From CAWDDA01 sp963813345 (GTDB taxonomy: Bacteria > Acidobacteriota > Blastocatellia > RBC074), in the NCBI GenBank assembly GCA_963813345.1, contig CAWEYR010000028.1, positions 124,001 to 188,000 of the forward strand: a stretch of 64,000 nucleotides of DNA, in the 5' to 3' direction. Both the position numbers and the translations under genes were made by a program. Every line of letters starts with the position of its first letter. Position 1 is the first letter of the stretch. The notes under the pieces were generated by a model, which saw nothing but the letters and a program-made list of their open reading frames with translations, was not told where the DNA came from and searched no databases. This document shows positions 53,448 to 63,228 of this stretch, piece after piece.

Positions 53448-53741
53448 ATGCCTAAAACACGATTGGGCCACGATCAAACGGAGCTGGTCAGGCTGGCGAT
53501 CTCCGGCATCGATGCGCAAATGCGTGAGTTGGAAGAGAAACGGCGCGCGTTAACACGCTTGCTTTCTGTCGGACCGGGACGTCCACGAGTCGCCGCGCTC
53601 AAAGCCCGAGTTGTACAGAAAGCCGGCACATCCAAGAAACGAGCCTTTTCAGCCGCTACCCGCAAACGATTGAGCCTCGCCGCCAAGCGCCGCTGGGCGC
53701 GCGCCCGATCCGAAAAACGAAACAGCCTGAAGGCTGGCTGA
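53448..53741 (+). CDS. Small basic protein with AT-hook-like motif
   Basis: 97 residues. A helical N-terminal half (LVRLAISGIDAQMRELEEKRRALTRLL) suggests a short coiled coil for dimerisation. GPGRPR near 46-51 is an AT-hook core, and the C-terminal third is strongly basic with SAATRKRLSLAAKRRWARAR. The ribosome site TAGGAGAAG lies 8 bases upstream. The build (coiled coil, AT-hook, Arg/Lys/Ala tail) points to a nucleoid-associated protein, by inference. The 237 bases upstream, shared with divergent dnaX, hold no other gene. Confidence 0.75.
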   Translation: MPKTRLGHDQTELVRLAISGIDAQMRELEEKRRALTRLLSVGPGRPRVAALKARVVQKAGTSKKRAFSAATRKRLSLAAKRRWARARSEKRNSLKAG

Positions 53742-53793
53742 TCGGCTCTCCGAACTCGCAGCTGGATTGGCGTACGGGATGGTACCTCAAAAA

Positions 53794-53904
<111 letters not shown>

Positions 53905-53938
53905 AAATCGAGACGCGCGAGGGAGTTCTGCTCGAAAG

Positions 53939-54026
<88 letters not shown>

Positions 54027-54070
54027 GAGCTCTTCGGCGTTTCGGTCACTGAGCTTTCCGCCGGCGGCTA

Positions 54071-54161
<91 letters not shown>

Positions 54162-54195
54162 ACAACTTCTAATTCCTAAAAAGACGCGATCAACT

Positions 54196-54624
54196 TTAGC
54201 GCCGCGCGCGAAAGAACTCCTGCATCATCGTCCGCGCTTCGCGAGCTCTTACTCCTTCTAGCAATTCCAATTGATGATTCAAAGAACTTTCTGAACAAAT
54301 CTCGAACACTGACGTCACGCCACCGGACCGTTCGTCCCTTGCCCCGAAAACCAGTCGATCGATCCTCGCATTCACAAGAGCTCCTGCGCACATGGCACAC
54401 GGCTCAATCGTCACATAGAGTGTCGACCCGGTAAGGCGGTAATTCCCGGTCCGCCTCGCTGCGTCACGAAGTGCAATCACCTCTGCGTGCGCCGTCGGAT
54501 CGTGTTGACCGATGGGTTGATTATAACCCCGGCCAATCACCTCTCCATGTCGGACTATGACTGCGCCAATGGGAACTTCGCCTTCGCGCGCCGCGATTTT
54601 CGCTTCCTCGAGGGCAAAGCCCAT
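54196..54624 (-). CDS. tadA: tRNA-specific adenosine deaminase
   Basis: About 142 residues or slightly more. It deaminates A34 of tRNA-Arg(ACG) to inosine. The zinc/catalytic motifs are HAEVIAL (His, Glu) and PCAMCAGALVNARI (two Cys). The N-terminal helix is incomplete at the ATG 54624: upstream codons read EEEDRDAFFMGFALEEA with no start before a stop, and MTKVDKGAL at about 54682 is one frame off across a GGAGGAGGAGGA run, so a slip there is likely. Confidence 0.92.
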   Translation of the reverse strand: MGFALEEAKIAAREGEVPIGAVIVRHGEVIGRGYNQPIGQHDPTAHAEVIALRDAARRTGNYRLTGSTLYVTIEPCAMCAGALVNARIDRLVFGARDERSGGVTSVFEICSESSLNHQLELLEGVRAREARTMMQEFFRARR

Positions 54625-54740
54625 AAAGAATGCGTCGCGATCCTCCTCCTCCGCAAAGCTCCCTTGTCAACTTTCGTCATCTCAGCGCGACAAAAAGCAA
54701 ATTTGGATGATAGGGGCTCGAACCGAAGCAAGTCAAGGAA

Positions 54741-54850
54741 GGACTCACGCGAAGCCGCGAAGACGCGAAGAAGAAATAAGAACGTGAATCGTGATCACGT
54801 CTCGCGACGGCTCGTGGACCTCTTCGCGTTCTCGCGTCTTCGCGTGAGAC
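54741..54850. repeat. Inverted repeat, CGCGAAGACGCGAAG family
   Basis: ACTCACGCGAAGCCGCGAAG with ACGCGAAGA is complementary to CGCGTTCTCGCGTCTTCGCG with TGAG. It lies between the divergent tadA and peptidase genes, so it is not a simple terminator here. Confidence 0.75.
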
Positions 54851-54886
54851 TTTTCTATCGCCTGACCTACGGGCATACTAGTCAGA

Positions 54887-56418
54887 ATGCGATCCGCAAA
54901 GTTATTGCTTTCACTTGTACTTGTCGGTTCTGGTCGGCTCTTTTGGCAGCTCTTCCTCAGCGCAGACCTCAGTTCGCTCCTATCGTCAAAGCCATGAAGT
55001 CGAAATCCTGAAAGAGCTCGTCGATCTCCTTGTGATCCCTAATGTTGCAACCGATCTCCCGAACATCGAAAGGAATGCTCGACACATCGCGGCACTGCTC
55101 GAACGACGAGGCGTGCGCACGCGATTACTCGAGACTGCGAACGTTCCACCGGTCGTGTACGGCGAGATGCTCGTGCCGGGCGCGACGCGCACTTTGATCT
55201 TTTATGCCCACTACGATGGTCAACCGGTCGAACCGGCTAAGTGGTCAACCGGAGATCCATTCAAGCCCGCGATCTTTTCTGCGGCGCAGGAGGCCGGCGG
55301 CCGCCAAATCGCTTTCCCAAAGGCAGGCGAACGAGTGGACCCGGAATGGCGCGTCTACGCCCGCTCGGCTTCAGACGACAAAGCGCCGATTGTCGCCATT
55401 CTTCGCGCGCTCGATGCACTCCGTGCCAGCAACACTCCCCTCACCTCGAACATCAAGTTCTTCTTTGAGGGCGAAGAGGAAGCCGGTTCGCCGCACCTCA
55501 GCGAGACGGTCGCAAGACACAGAGATCTTGCTTTCGGCGGATGCGTGGATCATTTGCGATGGCCCGGTCAATCAGGATCGCGGACAGCAACTTTACTTTG
55601 GAGTCAGAGGCGTAACGGGACTTGAGCTAACCGTTTACGGTTCGAAACGTGAGCTTCACAGCGGACACTACGGCAATTGGGCACCGAACCCGGCGATGAT
55701 GCTTGCCCGCTTGCTGGCCTCGATGAAAGCCGAGGACGGAAGGGTTCTGGTAGAAGGATTCTATGAGGGTATCGAACCGCTCAGTGAGTCCGAGCAGCGA
55801 GCACTTGCAGAGTCTCGGACAAACGACGAGATGATCAAGCGAGAGCTGGGGATTGCATGGACAGAGGGCGGCGGAAAGAAACTCAACGAGCTTCTCAATC
55901 TGCCTTCGCTCAACATCCGAGGTATCTCGAGCTCTTCCGTCGGTGCGACTGCACGCAACGTTGTTCCCTCGACGGCGACGGCATCGATCGATATCCGGCT
56001 CGTAAAGGGGGTTGATTACAAGGTCTCGGTAGACCGCGTCCTCAACCACATTCGGAAACAGGGTTATCACGTTGTCGAAGCCGAGCCCGACGACGCGATG
56101 AGACAGAAGTATTCAAAGCTCGTCCGAGTGACACGTCAGACCGGCTACAATGCAGCGCGCACATCGATGGATCTCGAGATTTCGCGAAGAATCATTTCGG
56201 CCGTTGAGCGTCTGCACGGTTCGGTTGTTAAGATGCCAACTCTCGGAGGCAGTGTCCCTCTCTACATTTTCACGGATTTCCTGAAGATGCCGGCAATCGG
56301 CGTACCGATTGTGAATCACGACAACAACCAGCACAGCGCCAACGAGAATCTGCGACTGCAGAACCTCTGGGACGGAATCGAAGTCATGGCGGCCATCATG
56401 ACGATGGAGCGAAAGTAG
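54887..56418 (+). CDS. M20/M28-type metallopeptidase, exported (frameshifted)
   Basis: About 505 residues over three frames. The signal peptide MRSAKLLLSLVLVG loses frame near 54925; SSSSAQTSVRSYRQSHEVEI follows. M20 motifs are IFYAHYDGQPVEP (His, Asp), SDDKAPI, and FFEGEEEAGSPHL (catalytic Glu-Glu). Near 55530 it slips again into DAWIICDGPVNQDRGQQLYF, then the dimerisation domain (ELHSGHYGNWAPNP) and NHDNNQHSANENLRLQN (His). It is a likely secreted dipeptidase or amidohydrolase. Confidence 0.85.
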
Positions 56419-56431
56419 TCCTGGAGCGCCA

Positions 56432-56521
56432 TTTGGAGTGCGGCGGCTTGGCGCCGCTTTAGTCATCCCGAACGGATTGACGGGCGGGAGCTAAAGCGGT
56501 GCCAAGCTCACCGCACTCCAA
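56432..56521. repeat. Inverted repeat, TTTGGAGTGCGGCGGC family
   Basis: TTTGGAGTGCGGCGGCTTGG with CGCCGCTTTAG is complementary to CTAAAGCGGTGCCAAGCTC with ACCGCACTCCAA. It sits just after the peptidase stop. Confidence 0.8.
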
Positions 56522-56589
56522 TGGTGCTAGGCGCGAACTTCGATGAGAAATCTTTCGTACATCGCTACGTGGAGGTTACGAATAGCACA

Positions 56590-56793
56590 ATGAGGGATCC
56601 TGGAACTGCGGCGCTCCTAAGTCTGATCGTTCCCGGTGTAGGGCAGATATACAACGGCAGGATTTTGCGCGGGGTCTTCTGGCTGATTGTGACACCAGGA
56701 TTCTGGATCGGATCGGGTGGCTTACTTGGATGGGTTTGTCATCTTTTTGCAGCCTATACCGCCTATAACTATGCGAAACGTCATCCCTTCTGA
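56590..56793 (+). CDS. Small TM2-like membrane protein
   Basis: 67 residues from ATG 56590 (the frame is open from 56521, inside a repeat). Two hydrophobic segments are joined by a short turn: ALLSLIVPGVGQIYNGRILRG and FWLIVTPGFWIGSGGLLGWVCHLFAAYTAYNYAKR. The PGxGQxYNGR motif is that of TM2/DUF5683-type membrane proteins, whose role is unknown. It lies upstream of ruvX. Confidence 0.75.
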   Translation: MRDPGTAALLSLIVPGVGQIYNGRILRGVFWLIVTPGFWIGSGGLLGWVCHLFAAYTAYNYAKRHPF

Positions 56794-56832
56794 TTTGCGC
56801 GCGCTGCGGATGACTGCCTATACTCTAGTTGG

Positions 56833-57249
56833 ATGCGGATAATGGCAGTCGATCATGGCGCGCGTGCCATTGGGGTTGCAGTTACCGACGAGCTGCAGAT
56901 AATTGCGCGGCCCCTCACCACCATTCCAGCAAAAAACAACCCGATTGCGCGTATTCGAGAGCTGTGCAGCGAGTATGAGATTGGCGTGCTTGTCGTCGGA
57001 CTTCCACTCAGGCTCGACGGAGGCCGCGGCGATGCTGCCGAGCGTGTCGAGCAGTTTGTGGAAACGCTGCGAAGCGAAGTGAGCATTCCAGTTGTAACAC
57101 AGGATGAGCGATTGACTTCGCGCGCTGCCGATGAGCTCTTGAAAGAACAAGGTATGAGCCTGCGCGAGCGCCGGAACAAAGCAGACGAGTACGCGGCGGC
57201 AATCATTCTCGAGGATTATCTTGCATCACAGCAGAGGAAGAAGTGTTGA
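56833..57249 (+). CDS. ruvX: Holliday junction resolvase-like RuvX (YqgF)
   Basis: A 138-residue RNase H-fold protein: MRIMAVDHGARAIGVAVTDE (catalytic Asp), VVGLPLRLDGGRGDAAERVEQF, and VTQDERLTSRAADELL, then the C-terminal Asp in KADEYAAAIILEDYL. It is implicated in 16S rRNA 5' processing and/or junction resolution. Its stop directly abuts the mltG GTG region, so the two are coupled. Confidence 0.93.
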   Translation: MRIMAVDHGARAIGVAVTDELQIIARPLTTIPAKNNPIARIRELCSEYEIGVLVVGLPLRLDGGRGDAAERVEQFVETLRSEVSIPVVTQDERLTSRAADELLKEQGMSLRERRNKADEYAAAIILEDYLASQQRKKC

Positions 57250-58323
57250 GTGCCGATTGATCTGGTTATGACGCGGAAAAAGATTCTTCGACGGCCTTTT
57301 CTCATTCTCCTGCTTGCTGTCGTGATCGCGGTTCTTTCATACGCCGGATGGGCGTGGAGTGATTTGCGTCGACAGCGCTCTCACAACGCTGCAGCGCGTA
57401 TTGTAAGCGTTCGTCCCGGCGCGTCGACGGCTTCCGTCATATCTCTTCTTCATACCGAAGGAATCCTGGCTCACGAGATGCCTGCACTGCTGTGGATGCA
57501 ATTTCGTGCGCGCGGACGCAGTTTCAAGGCAGGCGATTACCTCTTTAAGTCGCCGATATCGACTGTAGCAGCGCTCGAGAAAATACTTCGAGGCGATGTA
57601 GCGACGCGACAAGTCACCATACCGGAAGGCTATAACCGGTTCGACATTGCACGAACATTGAGCAGTCTGACTGGTCTCAAGGACGATGCATCGAGTAGCC
57701 CCGAGAAGACCCTCGAGCTGCTCGGTGACTGTTCCGCTATTGCCGATATTGACCCGCAGGCTAAGAACCTCGAGGGATACCTCTTTCCCGATACCTACGA
57801 ATATATGGCGACCACGACGCGGCGGCAGATCGTTGAGAACATGGTGCGCCGTTTCCGGCGCATTTGGACTCCCGAGATGCAGAAACGCGCGAAGGAGTTG
57901 GGAATGTCGGTGCGCCAGGTGGTAACGCTCGCATCGCTCATCGAGGAGGAAGCAAAGGTTGACAGCGAGCGCGAGACGATCTCGTCTGTATTTCATCGCA
58001 GGCTAAAGCTGGGAATGGCTCTCGCCTGCGACCCGACCGTGATTTATGCGGCGCTGATCGAAGGCAAGTATCGCGGAAAGATATATCAGAGCGATCTTGA
58101 CCGCGATTCGCCTTACAACACCTACCGACGGGCAGGCTTGCCTCCAGGCCCCATCGCATCACCCGGCAAACGATCGCTTGAAGCAGCCTTGAATCCGGCA
58201 GACACCAACTATCTTTACTTTGTCGTAGATGCTGCGAGTGGAAATGGCGCGCACAAGTTTTCAACCACTTCCGCCGATCACGACCGCGCCGTCGCAGCAT
58301 TCAGAGAGGCGGAGAAGAAGTAG
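57250..58323 (+). CDS. mltG: Endolytic murein transglycosylase
   Basis: 357 residues with one N-terminal membrane segment (FLILLLAVVIAVLSYAGWAW), a LysM-like subdomain (ARIVSVRPGASTASVISLLH) and the YceG catalytic domain. The catalytic Glu lies in LASLIEEEAKVDSERETISSVFHRRL, followed by LACDPTVIYA and LPPGPIASPGKRSLEAALNP. It cuts nascent glycan strands at the inner membrane. The ruvX-mltG order is common. Confidence 0.94.
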   Translation: MPIDLVMTRKKILRRPFLILLLAVVIAVLSYAGWAWSDLRRQRSHNAAARIVSVRPGASTASVISLLHTEGILAHEMPALLWMQFRARGRSFKAGDYLFKSPISTVAALEKILRGDVATRQVTIPEGYNRFDIARTLSSLTGLKDDASSSPEKTLELLGDCSAIADIDPQAKNLEGYLFPDTYEYMATTTRRQIVENMVRRFRRIWTPEMQKRAKELGMSVRQVVTLASLIEEEAKVDSERETISSVFHRRLKLGMALACDPTVIYAALIEGKYRGKIYQSDLDRDSPYNTYRRAGLPPGPIASPGKRSLEAALNPADTNYLYFVVDAASGNGAHKFSTTSADHDRAVAAFREAEKK

Positions 58324-58324
58324 G

Positions 58325-58470
58325 GAGAAAGGGGTCAGGGGTCAGGGGTCAGGAGGTCAGTGTATTGGAGTTCAAGCTTTAGCTTGCTCTTGATCAATCG
58401 AGCTACAAGCCAGCAAGCTGAAGCTTGAACTCCAGACCCTGACCACTGACCCCTGACCCCTGACCCCTTC
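58325..58470. repeat. Composite hairpin: GGGGTCA arms around TTCAAGCTTTAGCTTG palindrome
   Basis: GGGGTCAGGGGTCAGGGGTC, then TTGGAGTTCAAGCTTTAGCT, a loop, AGCAAGCTGAAGCTTGAACT, and CTGACCCCTGACCCCTGACC. It lies between the convergent mltG and dehydrogenase genes and can terminate both. Confidence 0.85.
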
Positions 58471-58474
58471 TCCC

Positions 58475-59479
58475 CTACATTCCTTTCATCGCCGCAACTA
58501 TGGCTTCGGTAAACTCGGTGGTGCTTGCCGTGCCGCCGATGTCGCGGGTTCTGACCTGGTTATCAGAGAGCGTTCGCTGCAGGGCGTGATGAATTCGTTC
58601 CGCAGCCGCTCGCTCATTGATGTATCTGAGCATGAGTATCGATGACTGAATAAGAGCTGTCGGGTTCGCCATATTCTTTCCTGCGATGTCGGGTGCGCTC
58701 CCGTGCACCGCCTCGAATACGGCACCGAGCTCGCCAATATTGGCGCCCGGAACTACACCGAGCCCTCCGACAAGGCCGGCAGCAAGATCTGAAACGATAT
58801 CGCCGTAAAGATTTTCGAGAAGGAGGATATCGAACTGCTGAGGCTTCATCACGAGCTGCATGCAGGCGTTGTCGACAATCTTGTCGTCAGCTTCGATCTC
58901 CGGATACTCGGTTGCCATGCGTCTGAAGCAATCGAGGAAAAGCCCGTCAGATAGCTTCATAATGTTGGCCTTGTGAATAGCCGTTACCTTGCGACGCCCT
59001 TCATTCCGCGCGTATTCGAAGGCAAAGCGGGCAATTCGAGTCGACGCGCGCTCTGTAATGATCTTCAGGCTTTCGACCACTCCGGGAACGACAACATGTT
59101 CCAGTCCGGAATAGAGATCTTCGGTGTTCTCGCGAACGATGACGAGGTCAAGATCACCAAACGGCGTCTTGATGCCCGGCAGCGTGCGCACGGGACGAAG
59201 GTTGGCGTAAAGGTCGAGCGTCTTGCGGAGTCGGACGTTGACGCTCGTAAATCCCGACGCGACGGGCGTCGTCAGAGGTCCCTTAAGAGCAACCCGATTC
59301 CGCTTGATCGATTCGAGCACCGGCTCCGGCAGCGGATCTCCAAAGCGCGAAAGGGCTTCGGCGCCTGCAACGAAGCTCTCCCATTCGATTTCAACACCGG
59401 TCGCCTCAACAATGCGAACAACAGAGCTTGTAATCTCGGTGCCGATTCCATCGCCAGGTATCAAAGTTATCTTATGCAT
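58475..59479 (-). CDS. NAD-type isocitrate/isopropylmalate dehydrogenase family
   Basis: A 334-residue beta-decarboxylating dehydrogenase. ITLIPGDGIGTEI at the N-terminus, VNVRLRKTLDLYANLRPVR (substrate arginines), VIVRENTEDLYSG, AIHKANIMK (catalytic Lys) and LLENLYGDIVSDLAAGLVGGLG (metal Asp) are clear. TSVNVRLRK and RENTEDLY favour NAD-dependent isocitrate dehydrogenase over LeuB. Homoisocitrate or tartrate types are alternatives. There is no leucine operon nearby. Divergent from queD. Confidence 0.88.
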   Translation of the reverse strand: MHKITLIPGDGIGTEITSSVVRIVEATGVEIEWESFVAGAEALSRFGDPLPEPVLESIKRNRVALKGPLTTPVASGFTSVNVRLRKTLDLYANLRPVRTLPGIKTPFGDLDLVIVRENTEDLYSGLEHVVVPGVVESLKIITERASTRIARFAFEYARNEGRRKVTAIHKANIMKLSDGLFLDCFRRMATEYPEIEADDKIVDNACMQLVMKPQQFDILLLENLYGDIVSDLAAGLVGGLGVVPGANIGELGAVFEAVHGSAPDIAGKNMANPTALIQSSILMLRYINERAAAERIHHALQRTLSDNQVRTRDIGGTASTTEFTEAIVAAMKGM

Positions 59480-59555
59480 AAGGACCTAAAGCATCCGTGA
59501 TGTGCAGGAAACTGTCAATAAAGCGCTGAAAGCCCGGTATGATATAATTCCGGTG

Positions 59556-59930
59556 ATGAGAGAAGTCATGATCGAGATGGGGTTCTCCTCTGCGCACGCG
59601 CTCAGAGGATACCGCGGCAAATGCGAAAACACGCATGGGCATAATTACCGCGTAGAGGTCTACGTTCGAGGCAAGGAGCTCAACGACATCGGGTTGCTTA
59701 TCGATTTCAAGGACCTCAAAGCAGCCACCAGTCGTGTGGTCGAGTATCTCGATCATAAGAACATCAATGAACTTCCTCCGTTCGACAAGGAGCTCAACCC
59801 GTCGGCGGAACATCTTGCAGGGTACTTCCTGCACGAAGTTGGCCGCAGCGTCAACGACAATCGAATTCAGGTTTACAAAGTTCGCGTGTGGGAAACAGAC
59901 ACATGCTCGGCGACCTACACGATTGACTGA
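59556..59930 (+). CDS. queD: 6-carboxytetrahydropterin synthase family protein
   Basis: About 124 residues: FSSAHALRGYRGKCENTHGHNYRVEVYV supplies the zinc His residues and the Cys nucleophile, LIDFKDLKAATSRVVEYLDHKNIN the next motif, and VWETDTCSATYTID the end. It makes the queuosine/7-deazaguanine precursor from dihydroneopterin triphosphate. An extended -10 (TGATATAAT, 59540-59548) lies only 7 bases before the ATG, so the mRNA may be leaderless, or a GTG at 59553 may be used. No other que genes lie nearby. Confidence 0.92.
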   Translation: MREVMIEMGFSSAHALRGYRGKCENTHGHNYRVEVYVRGKELNDIGLLIDFKDLKAATSRVVEYLDHKNINELPPFDKELNPSAEHLAGYFLHEVGRSVNDNRIQVYKVRVWETDTCSATYTID

Positions 59931-59942
59931 GAGGATTTAGAA

Positions 59943-60200
59943 ATGGCCGAAAATACGGCTTGTGATGGCAACATTTTTGATTACATCGCGGACTCCTTCT
60001 GGGCAAGTCTCCCTGAGCAGACTGCAGACGATCTTGCAAAGTGTAAGAAGGACGCGCTCGGTTGGGTCAAAGATACGGTAACCAGGATCGTGGACGAGGA
60101 GATCAAAGCCACCGAGAGACACCTCGAAAATGCTCGCCGCATGCGGGATCAGTATAGATCTGCTCAATCACCTGGCGCCGCGGAGAATCCTGTTGTCTAG
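59943..60200 (+). CDS. Small acidic/helical protein of unknown function
   Basis: 85 residues, largely helical: FDYIADSFWASLPEQTADDLAKCKKDALGWVKDTVTRIVDEEIKATERHLENARRMRDQYR. There is no signal peptide or membrane segment. It has a ribosome site (GAGAGGA) and lies 12 bases after queD and 6 before thiO, so it is probably cotranscribed with both. I do not recognise the family. Confidence 0.7.
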   Translation: MAENTACDGNIFDYIADSFWASLPEQTADDLAKCKKDALGWVKDTVTRIVDEEIKATERHLENARRMRDQYRSAQSPGAAENPVV

Positions 60201-60206
60201 ACCCTG

Positions 60207-61392
60207 ATGAGTCCCGCATCTGTGGCGTTCGACACGGTTATTATCGGAGGCGGCGTAATCGGATGCGCGATTGCCTGGAAGCTTGCCGAGGCCGGTACTA
60301 AAGTCGCGATCATCGAGCGAGGCCAGCCCGGACGCGAATCTTCTTATGCCGCCGGAGGAATGCTTGCCGCCCAGGCGGAATCTGATCCTCGGACGCCTTT
60401 CTTTGAGCTCGCATCAGCCAGCCGCAGTCTATATCCTGATTTCGTACGCAAGCTTGAAGCTGTTTCAAGGATGGCCGTCGAGTACCGTCGCGACGGTACA
60501 CTCGTCGTCTCACTAAGACCCGAGGACGACGAAGAACTCGAAGACAGCTTTGCCCTACAGAAATCACTCGGGCTCAATGTAGAGCGCCTGACACGGGAAC
60601 AGATTCGCGAGATCGAGCCATCACTTTCGACCCAGGTACGCTTCGCGCTCCGCTTCGCTGACGATCATCAGGTTGACAATCGCCTTCTCAGTATTGCTCT
60701 CGAGAAAGCCGCCGTCTTAAGCGGGGCTGAGATACTTTCCGGAGTAGATGCACACAATGTGACCAATACGACCGGAGCTGCGGATGCTTCAGGCGCCACG
60801 ACTCAGCCCTCGGCAATCGACGCTGAGCGTAGAGACGTCGACCGGTAGATTCGATGCCGCTAACGTGGTGGTCGCGGCCGGTTGCTGGAGCGGGGGTATC
60901 GCGACTCCTTCTCCGCTGCTTGCCAACGCCGGGATCGTTCCAGTTCGCGGCCAGATGATTGCTCTCTCATCCGGTCAGGCTCGCCTGCGACACGTGGTTT
61001 ACTCGAACCGCGGCTACCTGATTCCAAGATCGAGCGGAGCCATCATTGCAGGGTCGACTACGGAATATGCCGGATTCAACAAGTCTGTGACGGCAGGCGG
61101 TATCGCAAAGATCATCGCGTCGGCGATCGAGACGATGCCGATCGCAGCGGACATGACGATCGCTGAGACATGGGCAGGGCTAAGGCCGGGATCAGCTGAC
61201 GGACTTCCCGTTCTTGGCGAAGATCCGCATATCAAGGGGCTGTACTATGCGACGGGACACTATCGCAATGGCATCCTGCTCTCTCCGGTCACGGCCGAGG
61301 CTATCGCGCAACTGATCCTCACCGGAACAAGTCAGGTCGATCTTTCGCCATTCTCGATCATGAGATTTGCAGACCGTGCGGTTGCCGGCTGA
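60207..61392 (+). CDS. thiO: Glycine oxidase ThiO-like FAD enzyme (frameshifted)
   Basis: About 390 residues, DAO family. DTVIIGGGVIGCAIAWKLAE (FAD), ESSYAAGGMLAAQAES, and later AANVVVAAGCWSG, GQMIALSS, RGYLIPRSSGAIIAGST and TWAGLRPGSADGLPVLG are typical of ThiO, which makes the dehydroglycine for thiazole formation in aerobes. The frame slips near 60815. thiG lies 19 kb away. Convergent with the NUDIX gene, with overlapping ends. Confidence 0.88.
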
Positions 61393-61979
61393 GAGCATAG
61401 AACAACCCGACGAGCGTCTTTGCGTCACGAATCTCATTCCTGGATATCATTCCGGCGAGCTCACCTGCCGTAAATGCGCGAATCTCGGAAATGATTTCAC
61501 CTTCGTCGAGCGATTGACTGCGCTCGGTCAGCTCAGTCGCAAAGAAGACGTGGATGATTTCATCGCTTGTGCCCGGCATGGCAAAACACTCGGCAATCTT
61601 CCTGACTCTGCCCGCTTCGTATCCGGTCTCTTCGAGCAATTCTCTTGCCGCACACGCTTCCGGGCTTTCAGTTCCGGCCATCCGTTTATCTTCTTCTTTG
61701 CCGTTTATTGTTCCCGCAGGAAGCTCCCAGAGATACTTCATTTGCCGCGAACCGATACTGCTGCATAAGAACGATCTGATCTTTCGCGATGAACGGAACA
61801 ATTACGCAGATTCCGGGATGCCGAATGGCGGCGCGCCTGATCGTTTTTCCGGTTTCTGTGTCTTCTATGGTTTCATCATTAACGATCCATCTGAGCTCGC
61901 TGCCGTGCTTTGACGGGCGTTCCTCGCGATATTTTGTTTTGACACTCTTCCAGATAAATCTAGCCAACTGAACCTCCAT
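61358..61979 (-). CDS. NUDIX hydrolase, ADP-ribose pyrophosphatase type (frameshifted)
   Basis: About 205 residues. The N-terminal strand region (RWIVNDETIEDTETGKTIRR, VIVPFIAKDQIVLMQQYRFA) loses frame near 61740 and continues KYLWELPAGTING with the Nudix box GTESPEACAARELLEETGYEAG. ExxPAG-type sequence and length fit ADP-ribose pyrophosphatase (NudF). The end overlaps the thiO 3' end by 35 bases on the opposite strand. Confidence 0.88.
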
Positions 61980-61998
61980 TCATGACATTTATGAGTAT

Positions 61999-62053
61999 AG
62001 TACGTTGTACCGCTTCAGGCGGAATCTTCTCATCCGCTTTGAGCGGAAGGCAA
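61999..62053. repeat. Inverted repeat, CCGCCTTCAGGCGG family (diverged)
   Basis: GTTGTACCGCTTCAGGCGGA and TCCGCTTTGAGCGGAAGGC. It fills the 78-base gap between the divergent NUDIX and Gfo/Idh genes, so promoters must lie within or next to it. Confidence 0.6.
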
Positions 62054-62057
62054 ACCA

Positions 62058-63159
62058 ATGGAGATCGGCTTCGGACTAATAGGCCCCGGATTGATCGGTA
62101 AGGTACACGCGGAAGCGATTGCTGCGGCATCAGGAGCCAAACTGATCGCAGTGTGCGGACGCGACAAGCAAAAGACGAACGAGTTTGCAGCGCAATTTGG
62201 AGCGCGTGCCTTCACGAATGTTCATGAGTTTCTCGACGACGAAGACATCGAGGTCGTCACCATCTGCACGCCAAGCGGCAGCCATGGCGAGCTTGGAATC
62301 GAAGGCGGCTCGTGCCGGGAAACACGTGCTTGTCGAGAAGCCTATCGAGATCTCGCTCGACCGCGCAGACGCGCTTATCAGCGAGTGTGAACGCGAGAAC
62401 GTAAAGCTGGGTGTAATCTTTCAGTCAAGACTGCTGCCCGCGGTCGAGCGGCTGAAGCGCGAAATCGACGATGGAAGTTTTGGGCGGCTTTTCCTGGGGG
62501 ATGCCTACGTCAAATGGTTTCGCGCGCCAGAATATTACGCGCCCGGCTCGTGGCACGGAACGCGTTCACTCGACGGCGGCGGAGCATTGATCAACCAGGC
62601 GATCCATACCGTCGACCTCTTGCGTTGGATGATGGGGCCGGTCGAAAGCGTCTTCGCATACCAGAGCGCGCTGCGCTACCCTCACATCGAAGCAGAAGAC
62701 ACGCTTGTCGCGACCCTCAAATTCGCGAGTGGCGCTCTCGGAGTAATCGAAGCTACGACCTCAATCGCTCCCGGGTTCAGACGGCGGCTCGAGATTTCCG
62801 GAGAGAAAGGAACCTGCATTCTGGACGGTGACGACATTGTACTCATGTCGCTCGAAGGACGTGCAGACGACCTCGGCGGTATTGGCGAGCAGATAACTGA
62901 CGGCTCAACGAATCCGGCGGCGATTTCAATTCGTGGTCATACGCGGCATATCGAGGATATGGTTCGAGCCGTCCGCGACGGAGGAGAGCCTTTCGTTACG
63001 GGCCATGATGCACGTCCGTCGCTCGAAATCATCGAGGCAGCGTATCTTTCTGCAAGGGAAGGACGGCAAGTGATGGTTCGAGAGATATCTGGGAGCGCTG
63101 CAAGCTACAGCTTGGACTCGCGGCGATTTGGCGCCGCTTTAGCTGCATCGGCGCCGTAG
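62058..63159 (+). CDS. Gfo/Idh/MocA family oxidoreductase (frameshifted)
   Basis: About 365 residues. N-terminal Rossmann fold FGLIGPGLIGKVHAEAIAAAS, VVTICTPSGSHGELG, then after a one-base slip near 62300 AARAGKHVLVEKPIEISL with the catalytic EKP lysine. The C-terminal domain has LGDAYVKWFRAPEYY, GTRSLDGGGALINQAIHTVDLLRW (His/Asp) and YPHIEAEDTLVATLKF. It is a sugar or inositol NAD(P)-oxidoreductase; the substrate is not determinable. The final 20 or so residues come from a hairpin repeat. Confidence 0.88.
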
Positions 63160-63210
63160 GCGACGGCCTTCGGGAGACCATAAGCCGGCGCCAAGCTCGC
63201 CGCACTCCAA
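63111..63210. repeat. Inverted repeat, TTTGGAGTGCGGCGGC family (diverged)
   Basis: CTTGGACTCGCGGCGATTTG with GCGCCGCTTTAGCT is partly complementary to TAAGCCGGCGCCAAGCTCG with CCGCACTCCAA. Between the convergent oxidoreductase and ppk1. Confidence 0.65.
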
Positions 63211-63228
63211 ATACGGCTGCACTCAGGG

